DNA of 64,000 nt from Bacillus mobilis (GTDB lineage Bacteria > Bacillota > Bacilli > Bacillales > Bacillaceae_G). This document shows positions 16,226-25,184 of this stretch, in pieces (position 1 is the first letter of the stretch; every line of letters begins with the position of its first letter). Location: assembly GCF_001884045.1 (NCBI RefSeq), contig NZ_MACF01000123.1, forward strand, positions 124,001 to 188,000. The letters run 5' to 3'. The notes under the pieces are model-generated. The model was not told the origin of the DNA. It did not search any database and worked only from the letters and a program-made list of their open reading frames with translations. The position numbers and the translations under genes are program-made.

Positions 16226-16561
16226 ATGAATAATGTTATAAAAAAAGTAGATTTAACAGATGCAAAATCAAGTAATCTTGTTGCACTTATTTATAGCAAT
16301 GAAGTTATATTGGTTGAAGAAGCATTTTGTCCAAATGAAATTAAATTAAAGTTTAATGAAATTGCAATTTTATCGGCTATTAAAACAGCACATATAATGA
16401 AAGTATCCATCAGAAAAGAACTGGAAGCAATTTTTCATGACACTGGTGTTTTATTTGTGAAGCATAGTATTGATTATGGCAATAGTCAATCTATCACTAT
16501 GCATTTTGAACAATTCAAAAAGTTGCAAAATGAGATTGAGAATTTAAACAAAAGTAGATAA
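16226..16561 (+). CDS. Hypothetical protein, 111 residues
   Basis: AAAGGAGGC precedes ATG 16226. The product is soluble with alternating beta and helix (SNLVALIYSNEVILVEEAF; HFEQFKKLQNEIENLNKS at the end). No family recognised. A 27-codon zinc-ribbon-like frame follows 16 bases later. Confidence 0.55.
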   Translation: MNNVIKKVDLTDAKSSNLVALIYSNEVILVEEAFCPNEIKLKFNEIAILSAIKTAHIMKVSIRKELEAIFHDTGVLFVKHSIDYGNSQSITMHFEQFKKLQNEIENLNKSR

Positions 16562-16577
16562 TCTAGGTGTAGCTTAT

Positions 16578-16661
16578 ATGTATCGGTGTAAGAAATGTGG
16601 GAAAAAGAAGCGGAAATATAAAAGCAATAACGAAATAAATAATGATGTTTTTGATATATAA
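16578..16661 (+). CDS. Possible 27-residue zinc-knuckle peptide
   Basis: ATG 16578 opens MYRCKKCGKKKRKYKSNN and ends DVFDI. The CxxC followed by a basic run is typical of zinc knuckles in short phage proteins, but only one CxxC is present and the ribosome binding site is weak. It may be the remnant of a longer protein. Confidence 0.35.
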   Translation: MYRCKKCGKKKRKYKSNNEINNDVFDI

Positions 16662-16793
16662 GCATGAGTAACTGTTATGGTTACTCTTTTTGTTTACATA
16701 AAAAATCCTTCTAAAGTATGAAATGAGCTGATACTTTAGTAAATGGCTGAATGAAAAGGAAGAGTGTAAAATGTTGTAAAGGAGGAGAGATAT

Positions 16794-17501
16794 TTGAAGC
16801 GAAACGAAATTGGGAAAATTGTAATGATTACAGGAGTGACGCAAGGGTTAGGTCGTGCAATGGTTGATCGATTTCATGAATTGGGATGGACTATATATGG
16901 CTGTGGGCGTTCAAAAGATAAAATTGAAGAATTGAAAAAATATTACGGTCATATACATGATTTTCAAATAATTGATGTTTCAGACTCCCAGCAAGTAAGT
17001 AGTTGGGCAAATTATACACTGCATAGACATAGAGCACCTGATTTATTAATAAATAATGCATCGATTGTTAATAAAAATGCGCCACTGTGGAAAGTAACAG
17101 CTCAAGAATTCGAAAATGTAATGAATGTAAACGTAAATGGTGTAGTAAATGTAATTAGGGCATTTGTCCCAGCGATGGTAGCTAGGAAAGAAGGAATGAT
17201 TATTAATATGAGTTCTAGTTGGGGCCGGGAGGGAGAAGCTGAGCTGGCGCCATATTGTGCCTCAAAGTTTGCAATTGAAGGTATCACGAAATCTATGGCA
17301 CTTGAGTTACCCAATGGTATGGCTGTTGTTGCTTTAGATCCAGGCGGGAGCATTAGCACTCCAATGCTGTATTCATGTGCACCACAGTATGTAAATGACT
17401 CACCCACACCTGAAATGTGGTCACGTAATGCGATTAAATATATATTAAATATAACAATAGATAAAAATGGATCTTCATTGACATGCCCAGAATGTATGTA
17501 A
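16794..17501 (+). CDS. Short-chain dehydrogenase/reductase (SDR)
   Basis: 235 residues from TTG 16794 with AAAGGAGGAGAG upstream. The Rossmann motif TGVTQGLG, the NNAS motif, and the catalytic set N, S (MSSSWG) and YCASK are present, so a working NAD(P)H-dependent reductase is expected. The substrate is unknown; it is not linked to a pathway here. Length is normal for classical SDRs. Confidence 0.88.
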   Translation: MKRNEIGKIVMITGVTQGLGRAMVDRFHELGWTIYGCGRSKDKIEELKKYYGHIHDFQIIDVSDSQQVSSWANYTLHRHRAPDLLINNASIVNKNAPLWKVTAQEFENVMNVNVNGVVNVIRAFVPAMVARKEGMIINMSSSWGREGEAELAPYCASKFAIEGITKSMALELPNGMAVVALDPGGSISTPMLYSCAPQYVNDSPTPEMWSRNAIKYILNITIDKNGSSLTCPECM

Positions 17502-17545
17502 ATATACATTGAATTAGCATATTTTCAGTGATACACACTTTGTAT

Positions 17546-17571
17546 AAAAAGTACCTTAAAGGTGCTTTTTT
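17546..17571 (+). terminator. Terminator of the SDR gene
   Basis: AAAAAGTACCTT / AAGGTGCTTTTTT. Confidence 0.8.
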
Positions 17572-17686
17572 GTATTTTTAACACATTATAGAATGCACAA
17601 AATTACATGTGGAAAATAAATATGAGAAAGAGGATGTCATTTATGTATTTCGAAAGCGATAGAAAATTTCTAAATAGGTGATAAGA

Positions 17687-18361
17687 ATGAATCCAAGCGG
17701 TTTAAAAGTGACGGGAGCATGGTATCAAGTAGGTGGAAATCTTACGGCGGCTATTGGGGCGACAAGAGGATTTATTGGAGAAGAGAAAGTTGAATCAGAT
17801 CTTGTAATTGTAGGAAGCTCGTTACAAGCCCTCGGGTATATATTACAAATTATAGCGAGTAATGATACCGAAGAGGAAGGCGAAAAAGAAAATCAAAATA
17901 TATGTTTGGAGAATAAAAGTGAAATGCTCGATAAAATGGGCATTGAGTTATTAGCGTTAGGGAATATATCCAATGTAATAGGAACATATTTTAATATAAA
18001 TGAACAATTGAAAGAGAATGATTATCTCATTATTGTCGGGAACAGTTTACAATCGATAGGAGCTTTTTTAGGAGTCGAAGCAGCTTTGCTTCAAATGAAA
18101 GCGATACAAAGAATTATAATACTAGGCAATTCTTTGCAAAGTTTAGGTGCTGGACTTCAAGCGTATCAAGGTATTATTAATGTATCAAAGAACGAAATAG
18201 AACATGAAGACAGTATGGTTGATAAGAAGAATGAGAAGATAATAGCACTCATTGGTATTTGGATACAAGCGATAGGAACTGCTATTTCTGCGATTGGATT
18301 CACTATCATAGAGAAAGAAGAAAGATTAGAAAAAAATAAAAGTATGAAATTATTCATGTAA
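17687..18361 (+). CDS. Repetitive hydrophobic protein with GxSLQxLG repeats
   Basis: 224 residues from ATG 17687 (AGGTGATA upstream). Six related units can be seen: GAWYQVGGNLTAAIGATR, GSSLQALGYILQIIA, GIELLALGNISNVIGTYF, GNSLQSIGAFLGVEAAL, GNSLQSLGAGLQAYQGII and GIWIQAIGTAISAIGFTI. Each looks like an amphipathic or membrane-active helix with a G..(L/I)Q.(I/L)G core. Acidic linkers (EEEGEKENQ) separate some units. It resembles glycine-zipper-type proteins. No function can be stated; a spore or membrane-associated structural role is possible. Confidence 0.6.
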   Translation: MNPSGLKVTGAWYQVGGNLTAAIGATRGFIGEEKVESDLVIVGSSLQALGYILQIIASNDTEEEGEKENQNICLENKSEMLDKMGIELLALGNISNVIGTYFNINEQLKENDYLIIVGNSLQSIGAFLGVEAALLQMKAIQRIIILGNSLQSLGAGLQAYQGIINVSKNEIEHEDSMVDKKNEKIIALIGIWIQAIGTAISAIGFTIIEKEERLEKNKSMKLFM

Positions 18362-18535
18362 AGGAGGTATGTAAAATTTCAATTTTACATACGTAGAAAA
18401 GTTGAAATAGTAGGTTTTTTTGCATTGGAATAGAATATATAACAGTAGAACAGTTATTAGATGAAATACAAAGATAATTGGTTTTATTAGTGTATGAAGA
18501 GAGATAAAAAATACAAAACAAGGAGTTTTCAAGAG

Positions 18536-18748
18536 ATGATGTATTTATTGGCAATTCTTCTTCCACCTGTAGCCGTATTATTTTGCGGCAAACCATTTCA
18601 AGCGATAATTAACTTCATATTAACATTAATATTTTGGGTTCCAGGAGTTATACATGCGATATTAATTGTACATGATAAAAAAGCAGATCGGCGTTTGAAA
18701 AAACAAATTCGAGCATATGGTGAAATGAATAAGAGGGATAGACGCTAG
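18536..18748 (+). CDS. Pmp3/YqaE-family membrane protein
   Basis: 70 residues from ATG 18536, preceded by AAGGAG; an earlier in-frame ATG at 18494 would add a charged tail not seen in the family. The start MMYLLAILLPPVAVLFCGKP and the second helix with FWVPGVIHAILIV are the Pmp3 signature. Pmp3 proteins are small two-helix membrane proteins linked to ion balance and stress. The C-terminus is unusually long and basic (KKADRRLKKQIRAYGEM). Confidence 0.85.
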   Translation: MMYLLAILLPPVAVLFCGKPFQAIINFILTLIFWVPGVIHAILIVHDKKADRRLKKQIRAYGEMNKRDRR

Positions 18749-18769
18749 CTGAGTCGGGAAATAATTTCA

Positions 18770-18803
18770 AAAAGAAAGGAGGACTACCGCCTTTCTTTTT
18801 TTC
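18770..18803 (+). terminator. Terminator of the Pmp3 gene
   Basis: AAAGAAAGG / CCTTTCTTTTTTT. It also closes the KTSC gene side weakly, since the run of A is on the left. Confidence 0.8.
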
Positions 18804-18816
18804 ATTCTGTTCAAGT

Positions 18817-19026
18817 TTAAATTTTAGTATAGCGGTAAGAATTTTTAATATAAGTATTGTGATAATTAGTTTTAGATTGTGCGCTTAATAAACCAGTGTA
18901 AATGTTTTCAGGCACATTAAAGAAATCATACATTCCACTCTTTAATTGAATGCGTAAAATCATTGAAAAAGGATTATAGCCAACAGCAACTATACTTTTT
19001 GAAATCACGGGAGATAGCTTCATCAT
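18817..19026 (-). CDS. KTSC-domain protein
   Basis: 69 residues from the ATG at 19026 (GTGAGG upstream). It has the KTSC pattern: VISKSIVAVGYNPFSMILRIQ, then GMYDFFNVPENIYTGLLSA and SKTNYHNTYIKNSYRY. KTSC domains are small and often found near or fused to lysyl-tRNA-related or phage proteins; biochemical function is not established. Confidence 0.72.
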   Translation of the reverse strand: MMKLSPVISKSIVAVGYNPFSMILRIQLKSGMYDFFNVPENIYTGLLSAQSKTNYHNTYIKNSYRYTKI

Positions 19027-19337
19027 TATGGAATTCCTCACTTTTCATTTTTAATAATCTCTTGTAGGTATTGGGGTTCTGGTGTTGAAATCCATATAAT
19101 TAAAGAGGTATTATACTTATATGCAATATATTAAATGTTCGTTATACGTAATTATAAGGAAGTTCACACGAAGTACATATCGTTGTGCTATTTTTATTTC
19201 ACCTTTGATTTATAAATAAGAAAATATTGACCATTTGAAAAAAAGGTATATTATTTATACGAGGTATGAAAAATTCACTTTTTACATTCTATGCTTAAAG
19301 GGGCAGCATTATTAGGAAAAATAGAAGTGAAAATAGT

Positions 19338-19367
19338 TTGTATAAGAAGTATTCTAAAATTTATAAT
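19338..19367 (+). promoter_or_regulatory. Candidate sigma-A promoter of the penicillin-binding protein gene
   Basis: TTGTAT at 19338-19343 and TATAAT at 19362-19367 with 18-base spacing. Transcription from here would start near 19375 and give a leader of about 120 bases containing the long inverted repeat described next. Confidence 0.4.
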
Positions 19368-19379
19368 CTGTGAATTAGG

Positions 19380-19450
19380 AAAATATTGAATGCTCCAGGT
19401 CAATATACTTTCTTAATTAAATTCAGTTTAGAAAGTGACCTCAATATTTT
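19380..19450 (+). promoter_or_regulatory. Structured leader: long interrupted inverted repeat
   Basis: The right arm 19427-19450 (AGAAAGTGACCTCAATATTTT) pairs in order with three blocks of the left arm, AAAATATTG at 19380, AGGTCA at 19397 and ACTTTCT at 19407, with loops between them. This would fold into a long stem with two left-side bulges, 42 bases before the start of the penicillin-binding protein gene. It lacks a terminal T run, so a plain terminator is less likely than a leader RNA or an operator. Confidence 0.45.
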
Positions 19451-19492
19451 TAAGTAAATCAACGGGAGAATTGAAAGGCAGGAGAAAGTAAC

Positions 19493-21997
19493 ATGTCAGA
19501 AAATTATCGTTCTCGAGAGGAGCGACGACAAGTTAAAAAGAAAAAACAGCCAGCTTCTAAAACACAAAAACCAAAAGGGAAAACATCATTTTTTCGTAAG
19601 TTTTTAATTACTTGTTTATTACTTGGTATTGTTGGTTTAGTGGCGGGGGTTGCTACCTTCTTCGTCATGATTAAGGATGCACCAAAACTTGAGAAAGCAA
19701 AACTTGTTAATCCGTTATCCTCAAAAATTTATGATAAAAATGGCGATTTGGTATATGAATACGGGAAAGAGAAACGGACGAATGTTACGTATGATCAAAT
19801 ACCTAAATTAGTAGAAAATGCATTTTTAGCAACAGAGGATGCACGCTTTTATGAGCATAGCGGAGTAGACTTTAAAGGTACTGCCCGTGCTGTGTTAGTG
19901 AGTCTTAAAGGAGATTACGGCTCACAAGGTGGAAGTACAATAACACAACAGGTTATTAAAAACTACTTCTTATCGATGGAAAAAACATCAAAACGTAAAG
20001 TTCAAGAAGTATATTTAGCGTATAAGCTAGAACAACAGTATTCAAAACATGAAATTTTAGAAATGTATTTAAATAAAATTAATTTAGGAAACCGTTCATA
20101 TGGAATCGCAACTGCGGCACAAAATTACTATGGTAAAGAATTAAAAGAGTTAACATTACCAGAAGTTGCGATGCTTGCAGGTTTGCCGAAAGCACCTAAT
20201 AACTACGATCCAACAAAAACGGAAAATATTCAAAGGGCAACAGAAAGAAGAAATGTTGTACTAGGATTAATGAATCGACATGGCTATATTACGAAGGCAG
20301 AAATGGAAGAAGCTTCGAAAGTTGAAGTGACAAAGGGACTTAAGACAGCAACGGAACTTCAAGCAATGCCACATACTGCATTTATGGATGCAGTAGTGAA
20401 AGAAGTAGAAAAGGAAATACCAGATGTCAATATTGGATCAGATGGTTTAGAGATCTATACAACATTAGACCCGAAAGCACAGGAATTTGCGGATAAGATT
20501 TTAAATGAAAATATTATTAATTATCCAAATGATAAATTCCAAGGTGCTTTCACATTTATGGATACGAAAACAGGTGAAGTTCGTGCTATAGGTAGTGGGC
20601 GTGGTGAAAATAAAGCAGTATTTAAAGGTCATAATATGGCAATTGATTTAGATCGTGCAGCTGGTTCGACGATGAAGCCAATCTTTGATTACGGCCCTGC
20701 TATTGAATACTTAAAATGGGCTACGTATCATCAAATTGATGATTCTCCATTTAAATATTCAACTGGACAAGAACTTCGAAATGCGGATAGAAGTCATTTA
20801 GGTCCAATTACTATGCGTGAAGCATTAAAAATGTCACGTAACGTTCCAGCAGTTAAAACTGCAAAAGAAGTAGGACTTAATAAATCGAAGGAATTCTCTG
20901 AGAAATTAGGTATTACATTTGATAAAGCGCCAGCAGAATCTACAGCTATTGGTACAAACGAAGTATCACCAACTGAAATGGCGGGTGCTTATGCGACATT
21001 TGGTAATGGTGGAAAGTATGCAAAACCGCATTTTGTTAAGAAAGTAGTTTATCCAGACGGCAAGTCACAAAGTTTTGAGCAAAAACCAAAACAAGTTATA
21101 GCTGACTCTACAGCATATATGATTACTGATATGCTTCGTTCAGTAGTGACATCAGGTACTGGTACAGCGGCAAATATAAGTTCTTTAGATGTAGCTGGAA
21201 AAACAGGTACAACAAACTATGCTTCAAAACAATTAGCTCAATATAACATTCCAGAAAGTGCAACTCGTGATAGTTGGTTTGCAGGTTATACGCCGCAATA
21301 TACGATGGCAGTATGGACTGGGTATATGAAAGATGGTAAAGACGAGTATATTAGTAGTAAAAATACGAAAATTGCACAGTTGATCTTTAAAGAAATGATG
21401 AGCGAGATGGCTACAGATAAATCAAGATTTAAAATGCCAAGTAGTGTAATTCAAGAAGGTAGTGAGCTGCGTATAAAAGGGGAAAAACGTGATTCTTCTC
21501 CAAATACGAGCGTACCGGATACAACGGAACAACCTAAACAAGATCAACAGCAAAAAACTGAAGAAGAGAAAAAGCAAGAAGAATTAAAGAAACAAGAAGA
21601 GCTTAAAAAACAAGAAGAACAAAAGCAACAAGAGGAACTGAAGAAGCAAGAAGAACAAAAGAAACTAGAAGAGCAAAAGAAACAAGAAGAACAACAGAAA
21701 CAAAATGAAGGAAATGGCCAAGGAAATACAACACCTCCAGCAAATAACGGAGGAGGCCAAGGAAATACAACACCTCCAGCAAATAATGGAGGAGGCCAAG
21801 GAAATACAACACCTCCAGCAAATAACGGAGGAGGCCAAGGAAATACGACACCTCCAGCAAATAATGGAGGAGGCCAAGGAAATACGACACCTCCAGCAAA
21901 TAATGGGGGAGGTCAAGGGAATACAACTCCACCAGCGACCACACAACCAGATACTGGCGGGAATGCAGGAGAAGCTCCTGCTAATAATGGGCAATAA
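19493..21997 (+). CDS. Class A penicillin-binding protein (PBP1A family)
   Basis: 834 residues: a basic cytoplasmic N-terminus, one membrane helix (about residues 34-58), a GT51 transglycosylase domain (EDARFYEHSGVDFKG, GGSTITQQ, LEMYLNKI) and a transpeptidase domain with STMK (Ser near 392), SRN (SRNVPA) and KTGTT (Lys near 570). It polymerises and cross-links peptidoglycan outside the membrane. After the catalytic part come a charged KKQEELKKQEE coiled region and five full plus one partial GQGNTTPPANNGG repeats. The long tail resembles that of PonA-type proteins of the B. cereus group. A strong terminator follows. Confidence 0.93.
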   Translation: MSENYRSREERRQVKKKKQPASKTQKPKGKTSFFRKFLITCLLLGIVGLVAGVATFFVMIKDAPKLEKAKLVNPLSSKIYDKNGDLVYEYGKEKRTNVTYDQIPKLVENAFLATEDARFYEHSGVDFKGTARAVLVSLKGDYGSQGGSTITQQVIKNYFLSMEKTSKRKVQEVYLAYKLEQQYSKHEILEMYLNKINLGNRSYGIATAAQNYYGKELKELTLPEVAMLAGLPKAPNNYDPTKTENIQRATERRNVVLGLMNRHGYITKAEMEEASKVEVTKGLKTATELQAMPHTAFMDAVVKEVEKEIPDVNIGSDGLEIYTTLDPKAQEFADKILNENIINYPNDKFQGAFTFMDTKTGEVRAIGSGRGENKAVFKGHNMAIDLDRAAGSTMKPIFDYGPAIEYLKWATYHQIDDSPFKYSTGQELRNADRSHLGPITMREALKMSRNVPAVKTAKEVGLNKSKEFSEKLGITFDKAPAESTAIGTNEVSPTEMAGAYATFGNGGKYAKPHFVKKVVYPDGKSQSFEQKPKQVIADSTAYMITDMLRSVVTSGTGTAANISSLDVAGKTGTTNYASKQLAQYNIPESATRDSWFAGYTPQYTMAVWTGYMKDGKDEYISSKNTKIAQLIFKEMMSEMATDKSRFKMPSSVIQEGSELRIKGEKRDSSPNTSVPDTTEQPKQDQQQKTEEEKKQEELKKQEELKKQEEQKQQEELKKQEEQKKLEEQKKQEEQQKQNEGNGQGNTTPPANNGGGQGNTTPPANNGGGQGNTTPPANNGGGQGNTTPPANNGGGQGNTTPPANNGGGQGNTTPPATTQPDTGGNAGEAPANNGQ
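21716..21940 (+). repeat. 39-bp tandem repeat encoding GQGNTTPPANNGG
   Basis: Five full 39-base units and one partial lie in frame in the tail of the penicillin-binding protein. Units differ only at a few third codon positions (for example aac/aat, aca/acg), so the array is young or homogenised by slippage and recombination. In the other frames it makes long artificial open frames, which are not genes. Confidence 0.9.
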
Positions 21998-22016
21998 GAA
22001 GATTTTATAAAAAATT

Positions 22017-22064
22017 AAAAAGCACTTAAGATTTGTAAAAATTACATTCTTAAGTGCTTTTTTC
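22017..22064 (+). terminator. Terminator of the penicillin-binding protein gene
   Basis: AAAAAGCACTTAAGA / TCTTAAGTGCTTTTTT with a 16-base loop. Confidence 0.9.
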
Positions 22065-22357
22065 GTTTAAATTAGAAAGTCAAAATATTCTTTAGCACTT
22101 TACTACAGAAATTTACTATAGTAAGCATTTTTAGGGGAGAAGGAATCAATAGTTGTTATGTAAAATCACTAAATAGTTTTCTCCTAGAGAGAGTTTTTTA
22201 ATTGTTTCCATACTATTAGTTGACGAGTTTTATAAGTTCTTTTACACTTGGATATGTGAATTTCAGTGAAAATAGAGAGTTGTCTTCTTACATATGTGCT
22301 GAAAAAGTATGTATGCAAAGTTTTATATGATTTGAAGAGGTAGACGGACGTTTTATA
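22065..22357. other. Intergenic stretch without a gene
   Basis: AT-rich sequence upstream of the YdeI-like gene; no open frame or clear hairpin noticed. Confidence 0.35.
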
Positions 22358-23014
22358 TTGACAAACAGCAGATTGAATCCTAAAGTTGATGAATTTTTAA
22401 ATAGCTCAAAAAAGTGGAGAGAAGAATACGAGAAGTTAAGAAGTATTGTTCTTGATTGTGAATTAACGAAAGATTTTAAGTGGATGCATCCTTGCTACAC
22501 GTTCGCGAAAAAAAACATAGTTTTAATTCATGGATTTAAAGAATATTGTGCGCTTCAGTTTCATAAAGGTGCATTTTTGCAGGATACTCATAAGATTTTA
22601 GTCCAACAAACGGAAAATACACAGGCGGCGCGTCAGATTCGGTTTATTAATATACAAGAAATAATTGAAATGGAATCCATTTTGAAGAAATATATTACTG
22701 AAGCTATTGAAGTTGAAAAAAGAGGTTTGAAAATAGAAAAGAAAGAGTATAAAGAAATTATAATTCCAGAAGAGCTTCAAAATAAATTTGATGAAATACC
22801 TACTTTTAAAGTTGCCTTTGAGTCACTTACACCGGGGCGCCAAAGAGCATATATCCTTTATTTTTCGCAAGCTAAACAAACTAAAACTCGAACATCCAGA
22901 ATAGAAAAATATATGGAGAGGATTTTGGGTGGCAAGGGACTAAATGATTGTACGTGCGGGTTGTCTCAAAAAGGGACTAATTGTGATGGATCACATAAAT
23001 CTTTGAAACAGTAA
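22358..23014 (+). CDS. YdeI-like protein (DUF1801/OmdA-like domains)
   Basis: 218 residues from TTG 22358; the start MTNSRLNPKVDEFL agrees with the family although the ribosome binding site is weak. The DUF1801 part contains KDFKWMHPCYTF and IVLIHGFKEYCALQFHKG, and the C-terminal part has LTPGRQRAYILYFSQAKQ with RIEKYMERILGGKG. It ends with a Cys-rich NDCTCGLSQ..NCDGSHK tail. Family function is unclear (bacteriocin-protection or iron-linked roles have been proposed for related proteins). Monocistronic. Confidence 0.82.
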   Translation: MTNSRLNPKVDEFLNSSKKWREEYEKLRSIVLDCELTKDFKWMHPCYTFAKKNIVLIHGFKEYCALQFHKGAFLQDTHKILVQQTENTQAARQIRFINIQEIIEMESILKKYITEAIEVEKRGLKIEKKEYKEIIIPEELQNKFDEIPTFKVAFESLTPGRQRAYILYFSQAKQTKTRTSRIEKYMERILGGKGLNDCTCGLSQKGTNCDGSHKSLKQ

Positions 23015-23066
23015 GATTTGTAGTTAAATCTTTTATTAGCAGTGTATTTATATTTGTAGATTACAT

Positions 23067-23106
23067 AAAAAGTCGAATTCCGAGTTACTAGGAATTCGAC
23101 TTTTTG
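23067..23106. terminator. Bidirectional terminator
   Basis: AAAAGTCGAATTCC / GGAATTCGACTTTTT between the YdeI-like gene and the convergent small gene. Confidence 0.9.
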
Positions 23107-23152
23107 TATATTGAAAATAAATTGACATATTATTTTCGCTAAAATGATGCAT

Positions 23153-23434
23153 TTAGATGTTAAAGGTACCGTAGAAATTTTGGAAGTAAATAGAAGGGAA
23201 ATGATAAAAAACTTGAGCCTGAGGTAGTGGAGGATAACTTTGGCTATGGAAGGTGGTGCTACTTGGATGTGTGCCATGATGCCAAAATGATGGGGTGACT
23301 TGACCGGGAATTTGATATTGTTGCCAAGTTGCGGGAAGTTCAATTCCTACATCGGAACTAGCCGTATGTACGGCTGGAACGTGTATTTCGGGGGTTGAAG
23401 GAACGACGACTGTTACTCTTGAAGATACCCACAT
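23153..23434 (-). CDS. Small His/Pro/Tyr-rich protein, possible spore-layer protein
   Basis: ATG at 23434 is preceded by TTAGGAGTGAT, a good ribosome binding site. 93 residues rich in His, Pro, Ser, Tyr and Phe (FWHHGTHPSSTTFHSQSYPPL; IYFQNFYGTFNI), without a signal peptide. This composition is usual for B. cereus spore coat or exosporium proteins. No firm family. The terminator at 23067 serves its end. Confidence 0.5.
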   Translation of the reverse strand: MWVSSRVTVVVPSTPEIHVPAVHTASSDVGIELPATWQQYQIPGQVTPSFWHHGTHPSSTTFHSQSYPPLPQAQVFYHFPSIYFQNFYGTFNI

Positions 23435-23671
23435 AAAATAATCACTCCTAAGTTGTGATAATAAAGTAGTATATTCTTTTCACACATATAAAGGTACATA
23501 TCGATAGGACTTTAGGCTAAGGTATACGTATTAAGTTGTAAGACCAATTGAAATGGGTAGTGGACCATTTATTATAAAAAGATACGTCTATTTACGGAGG
23601 GCAAAGGGATTAAGAAAATGTAAAATGGAGGTGTTAATTGCAAGAACATACGTATTTATGGAGGAATTTTA

Positions 23672-24817
23672 ATGGAACGATTATGGACGAAATCATTTAT
23701 TCAAATGACTTTCGCAATGTTATTTTTATTTACAGGATTTTATTTACTAGTTCCAACGCTACCTCTTTTTATTAAAGAGATAGGTGGCAATGAATCACAA
23801 GTTGGACTCATGATGGGAATGTTTACAATAGCAGCAGTTGTAATACGACCGATTATCGGAGGAATGTTAGATCAATATGGTAGAAGATCTTTTATTATTT
23901 TCGGACTCATCTTTTTTGGGATAACGATGTATTCTTATAATTTAGCGTCGACAATTGTCCTTTTAGCTGTTTTGCGGGTTATTCATGGGGTAACATGGGC
24001 TGTTTCTACAACAGCTGTTGGAACAGCGATAACTGATATTATTCCAGATTCACGCCGTGGTGAGGGGATGGGATGGTACGGGATGGCTATGACAATTGCA
24101 ATGGCAATCGGCCCAATGATTGGATTATCGGTTGTACAACATTATTCATTTTACGGCCTATTCTTGTTAGCGACTCTTTTATCCTTTATGGCAGTTCTAT
24201 TATCGTTCATGACGAAAATGCCATTCACACCTCAAAAAGAAAAAGGGAAAATGCAGTTGTTTGAAAAATCAGTTCTAACAATTACGATTGTTGTTTTCTT
24301 TTTATCATTTGCATATGGAGGGATTACGACATTTCTACCGCTATTTGCATCGTCAATTGATGTGAATCCTGGGACATTCTTTCTTGTATATGCAGTTGCT
24401 TTAACAATTGTACGACCAATTTCAGGAAAACTATTAGATAAGTATGGTGAAGTATTTATCATACTCCCGGCACTATGCATTACTATTATCGCAATAGTTG
24501 TATTAACACTTTCAAATAGTTTAATGGGTGTAATTATCGCCGCTGTATTATACGGTGTTGGATTCGGTTCAGCACAGCCGGCATTGCAAGCAGCGATGAT
24601 TACAATTGTTGATCCGAGTAAAAGAGGAGTTGCTAACGCTTCGTTCTTTACTGCATTTGATCTAGGGATTGGACTTGGTGCGATTTTACTTGGAGTTGTT
24701 TCGCAAATGTTTGGTTACCGTATTTTATTTGCAGGTAGTGCAATTTCAGGGTTACTTGCTTTAATTATTTTTGTTGTTTTTGTAAAACAGAGATTAGGTA
24801 AAAAAGAATTTGCGTAA
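23672..24817 (+). CDS. MFS transporter (drug-efflux type)
   Basis: 381 residues, 12 predicted membrane helices, the loop motif LDQYGRRSFIIFG between helices 2 and 3 and PRSRRGEG-like DSRRGEGMGWYGMA in helix 4-5, as in DHA1 exporters. TTATGGAGGA precedes the ATG. It stands alone with no regulator next to it, so the substrate is unknown. Confidence 0.85.
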   Translation: MERLWTKSFIQMTFAMLFLFTGFYLLVPTLPLFIKEIGGNESQVGLMMGMFTIAAVVIRPIIGGMLDQYGRRSFIIFGLIFFGITMYSYNLASTIVLLAVLRVIHGVTWAVSTTAVGTAITDIIPDSRRGEGMGWYGMAMTIAMAIGPMIGLSVVQHYSFYGLFLLATLLSFMAVLLSFMTKMPFTPQKEKGKMQLFEKSVLTITIVVFFLSFAYGGITTFLPLFASSIDVNPGTFFLVYAVALTIVRPISGKLLDKYGEVFIILPALCITIIAIVVLTLSNSLMGVIIAAVLYGVGFGSAQPALQAAMITIVDPSKRGVANASFFTAFDLGIGLGAILLGVVSQMFGYRILFAGSAISGLLALIIFVVFVKQRLGKKEFA

Positions 24818-24832
24818 ACGGAAGTAACCAGG

Positions 24833-25058
24833 ATGAAAATTTCAATTGAATGTAACGATTTGCAATGGTTAAAGGATAATATATTAATAGTTCAATTCAG
24901 CCTGACTATTCTTTAGAGATAGTTTCTGAGAAATCAGAAGGGGAAATCGTATCAGTTGAGAAAGAATACATTCTATTTTAGGGGATGTTTATAATCTTTA
25001 ATACTTTAAAAACTATCATATAGTTGAATCTTACTATGAGGAAACGAAAGAAATTTAA
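24833..25058 (+). pseudogene. Frameshifted small hypothetical gene
   Basis: Three frames in succession give sensible protein: MKISIECNDLQWLKDNILI from ATG 24833, then QPDYSLEIVSEKSEGEIVS and VEKEYILF to a TAG, then GDVYN and YFKNYHIVESYYEETKEI ending at TAA 25058. The pieces would join into a protein of about 85 residues if two or three small lesions were repaired. No family recognised. Confidence 0.5.
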
Positions 25059-25150
25059 TTTAATTATGTAAAATAATAACTTTTTTAAAAATAAATAAGT
25101 TTTATATAAGAATTATATTGATGAGATAGTGAAATAAATTTCATGTAGAA

Positions 25151-25184
25151 ACGAGTTGTATATGTATACAACCCGTTTTTTTTA
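25151..25184 (+). terminator. Terminator following the small pseudogene
   Basis: ACGAGTTGTATA / TATACAACCCGT with eight T. Confidence 0.8.

Noticed and set aside
18400-18480. Protein-like stretch ITVEQLLDEIQR
   Set aside because: Too short and with stops on both sides; possible fragment but not assignable.
21716-21940. Regularly repeated units suggestive of a CRISPR array
   Set aside because: Units are contiguous, in frame and code for a repeat protein; there are no variable spacers.
21603-22010. Long open frames on both strands across the minisatellite
   Set aside because: They arise from the 39-bp repeat having no stops in other frames; none has a ribosome binding site.
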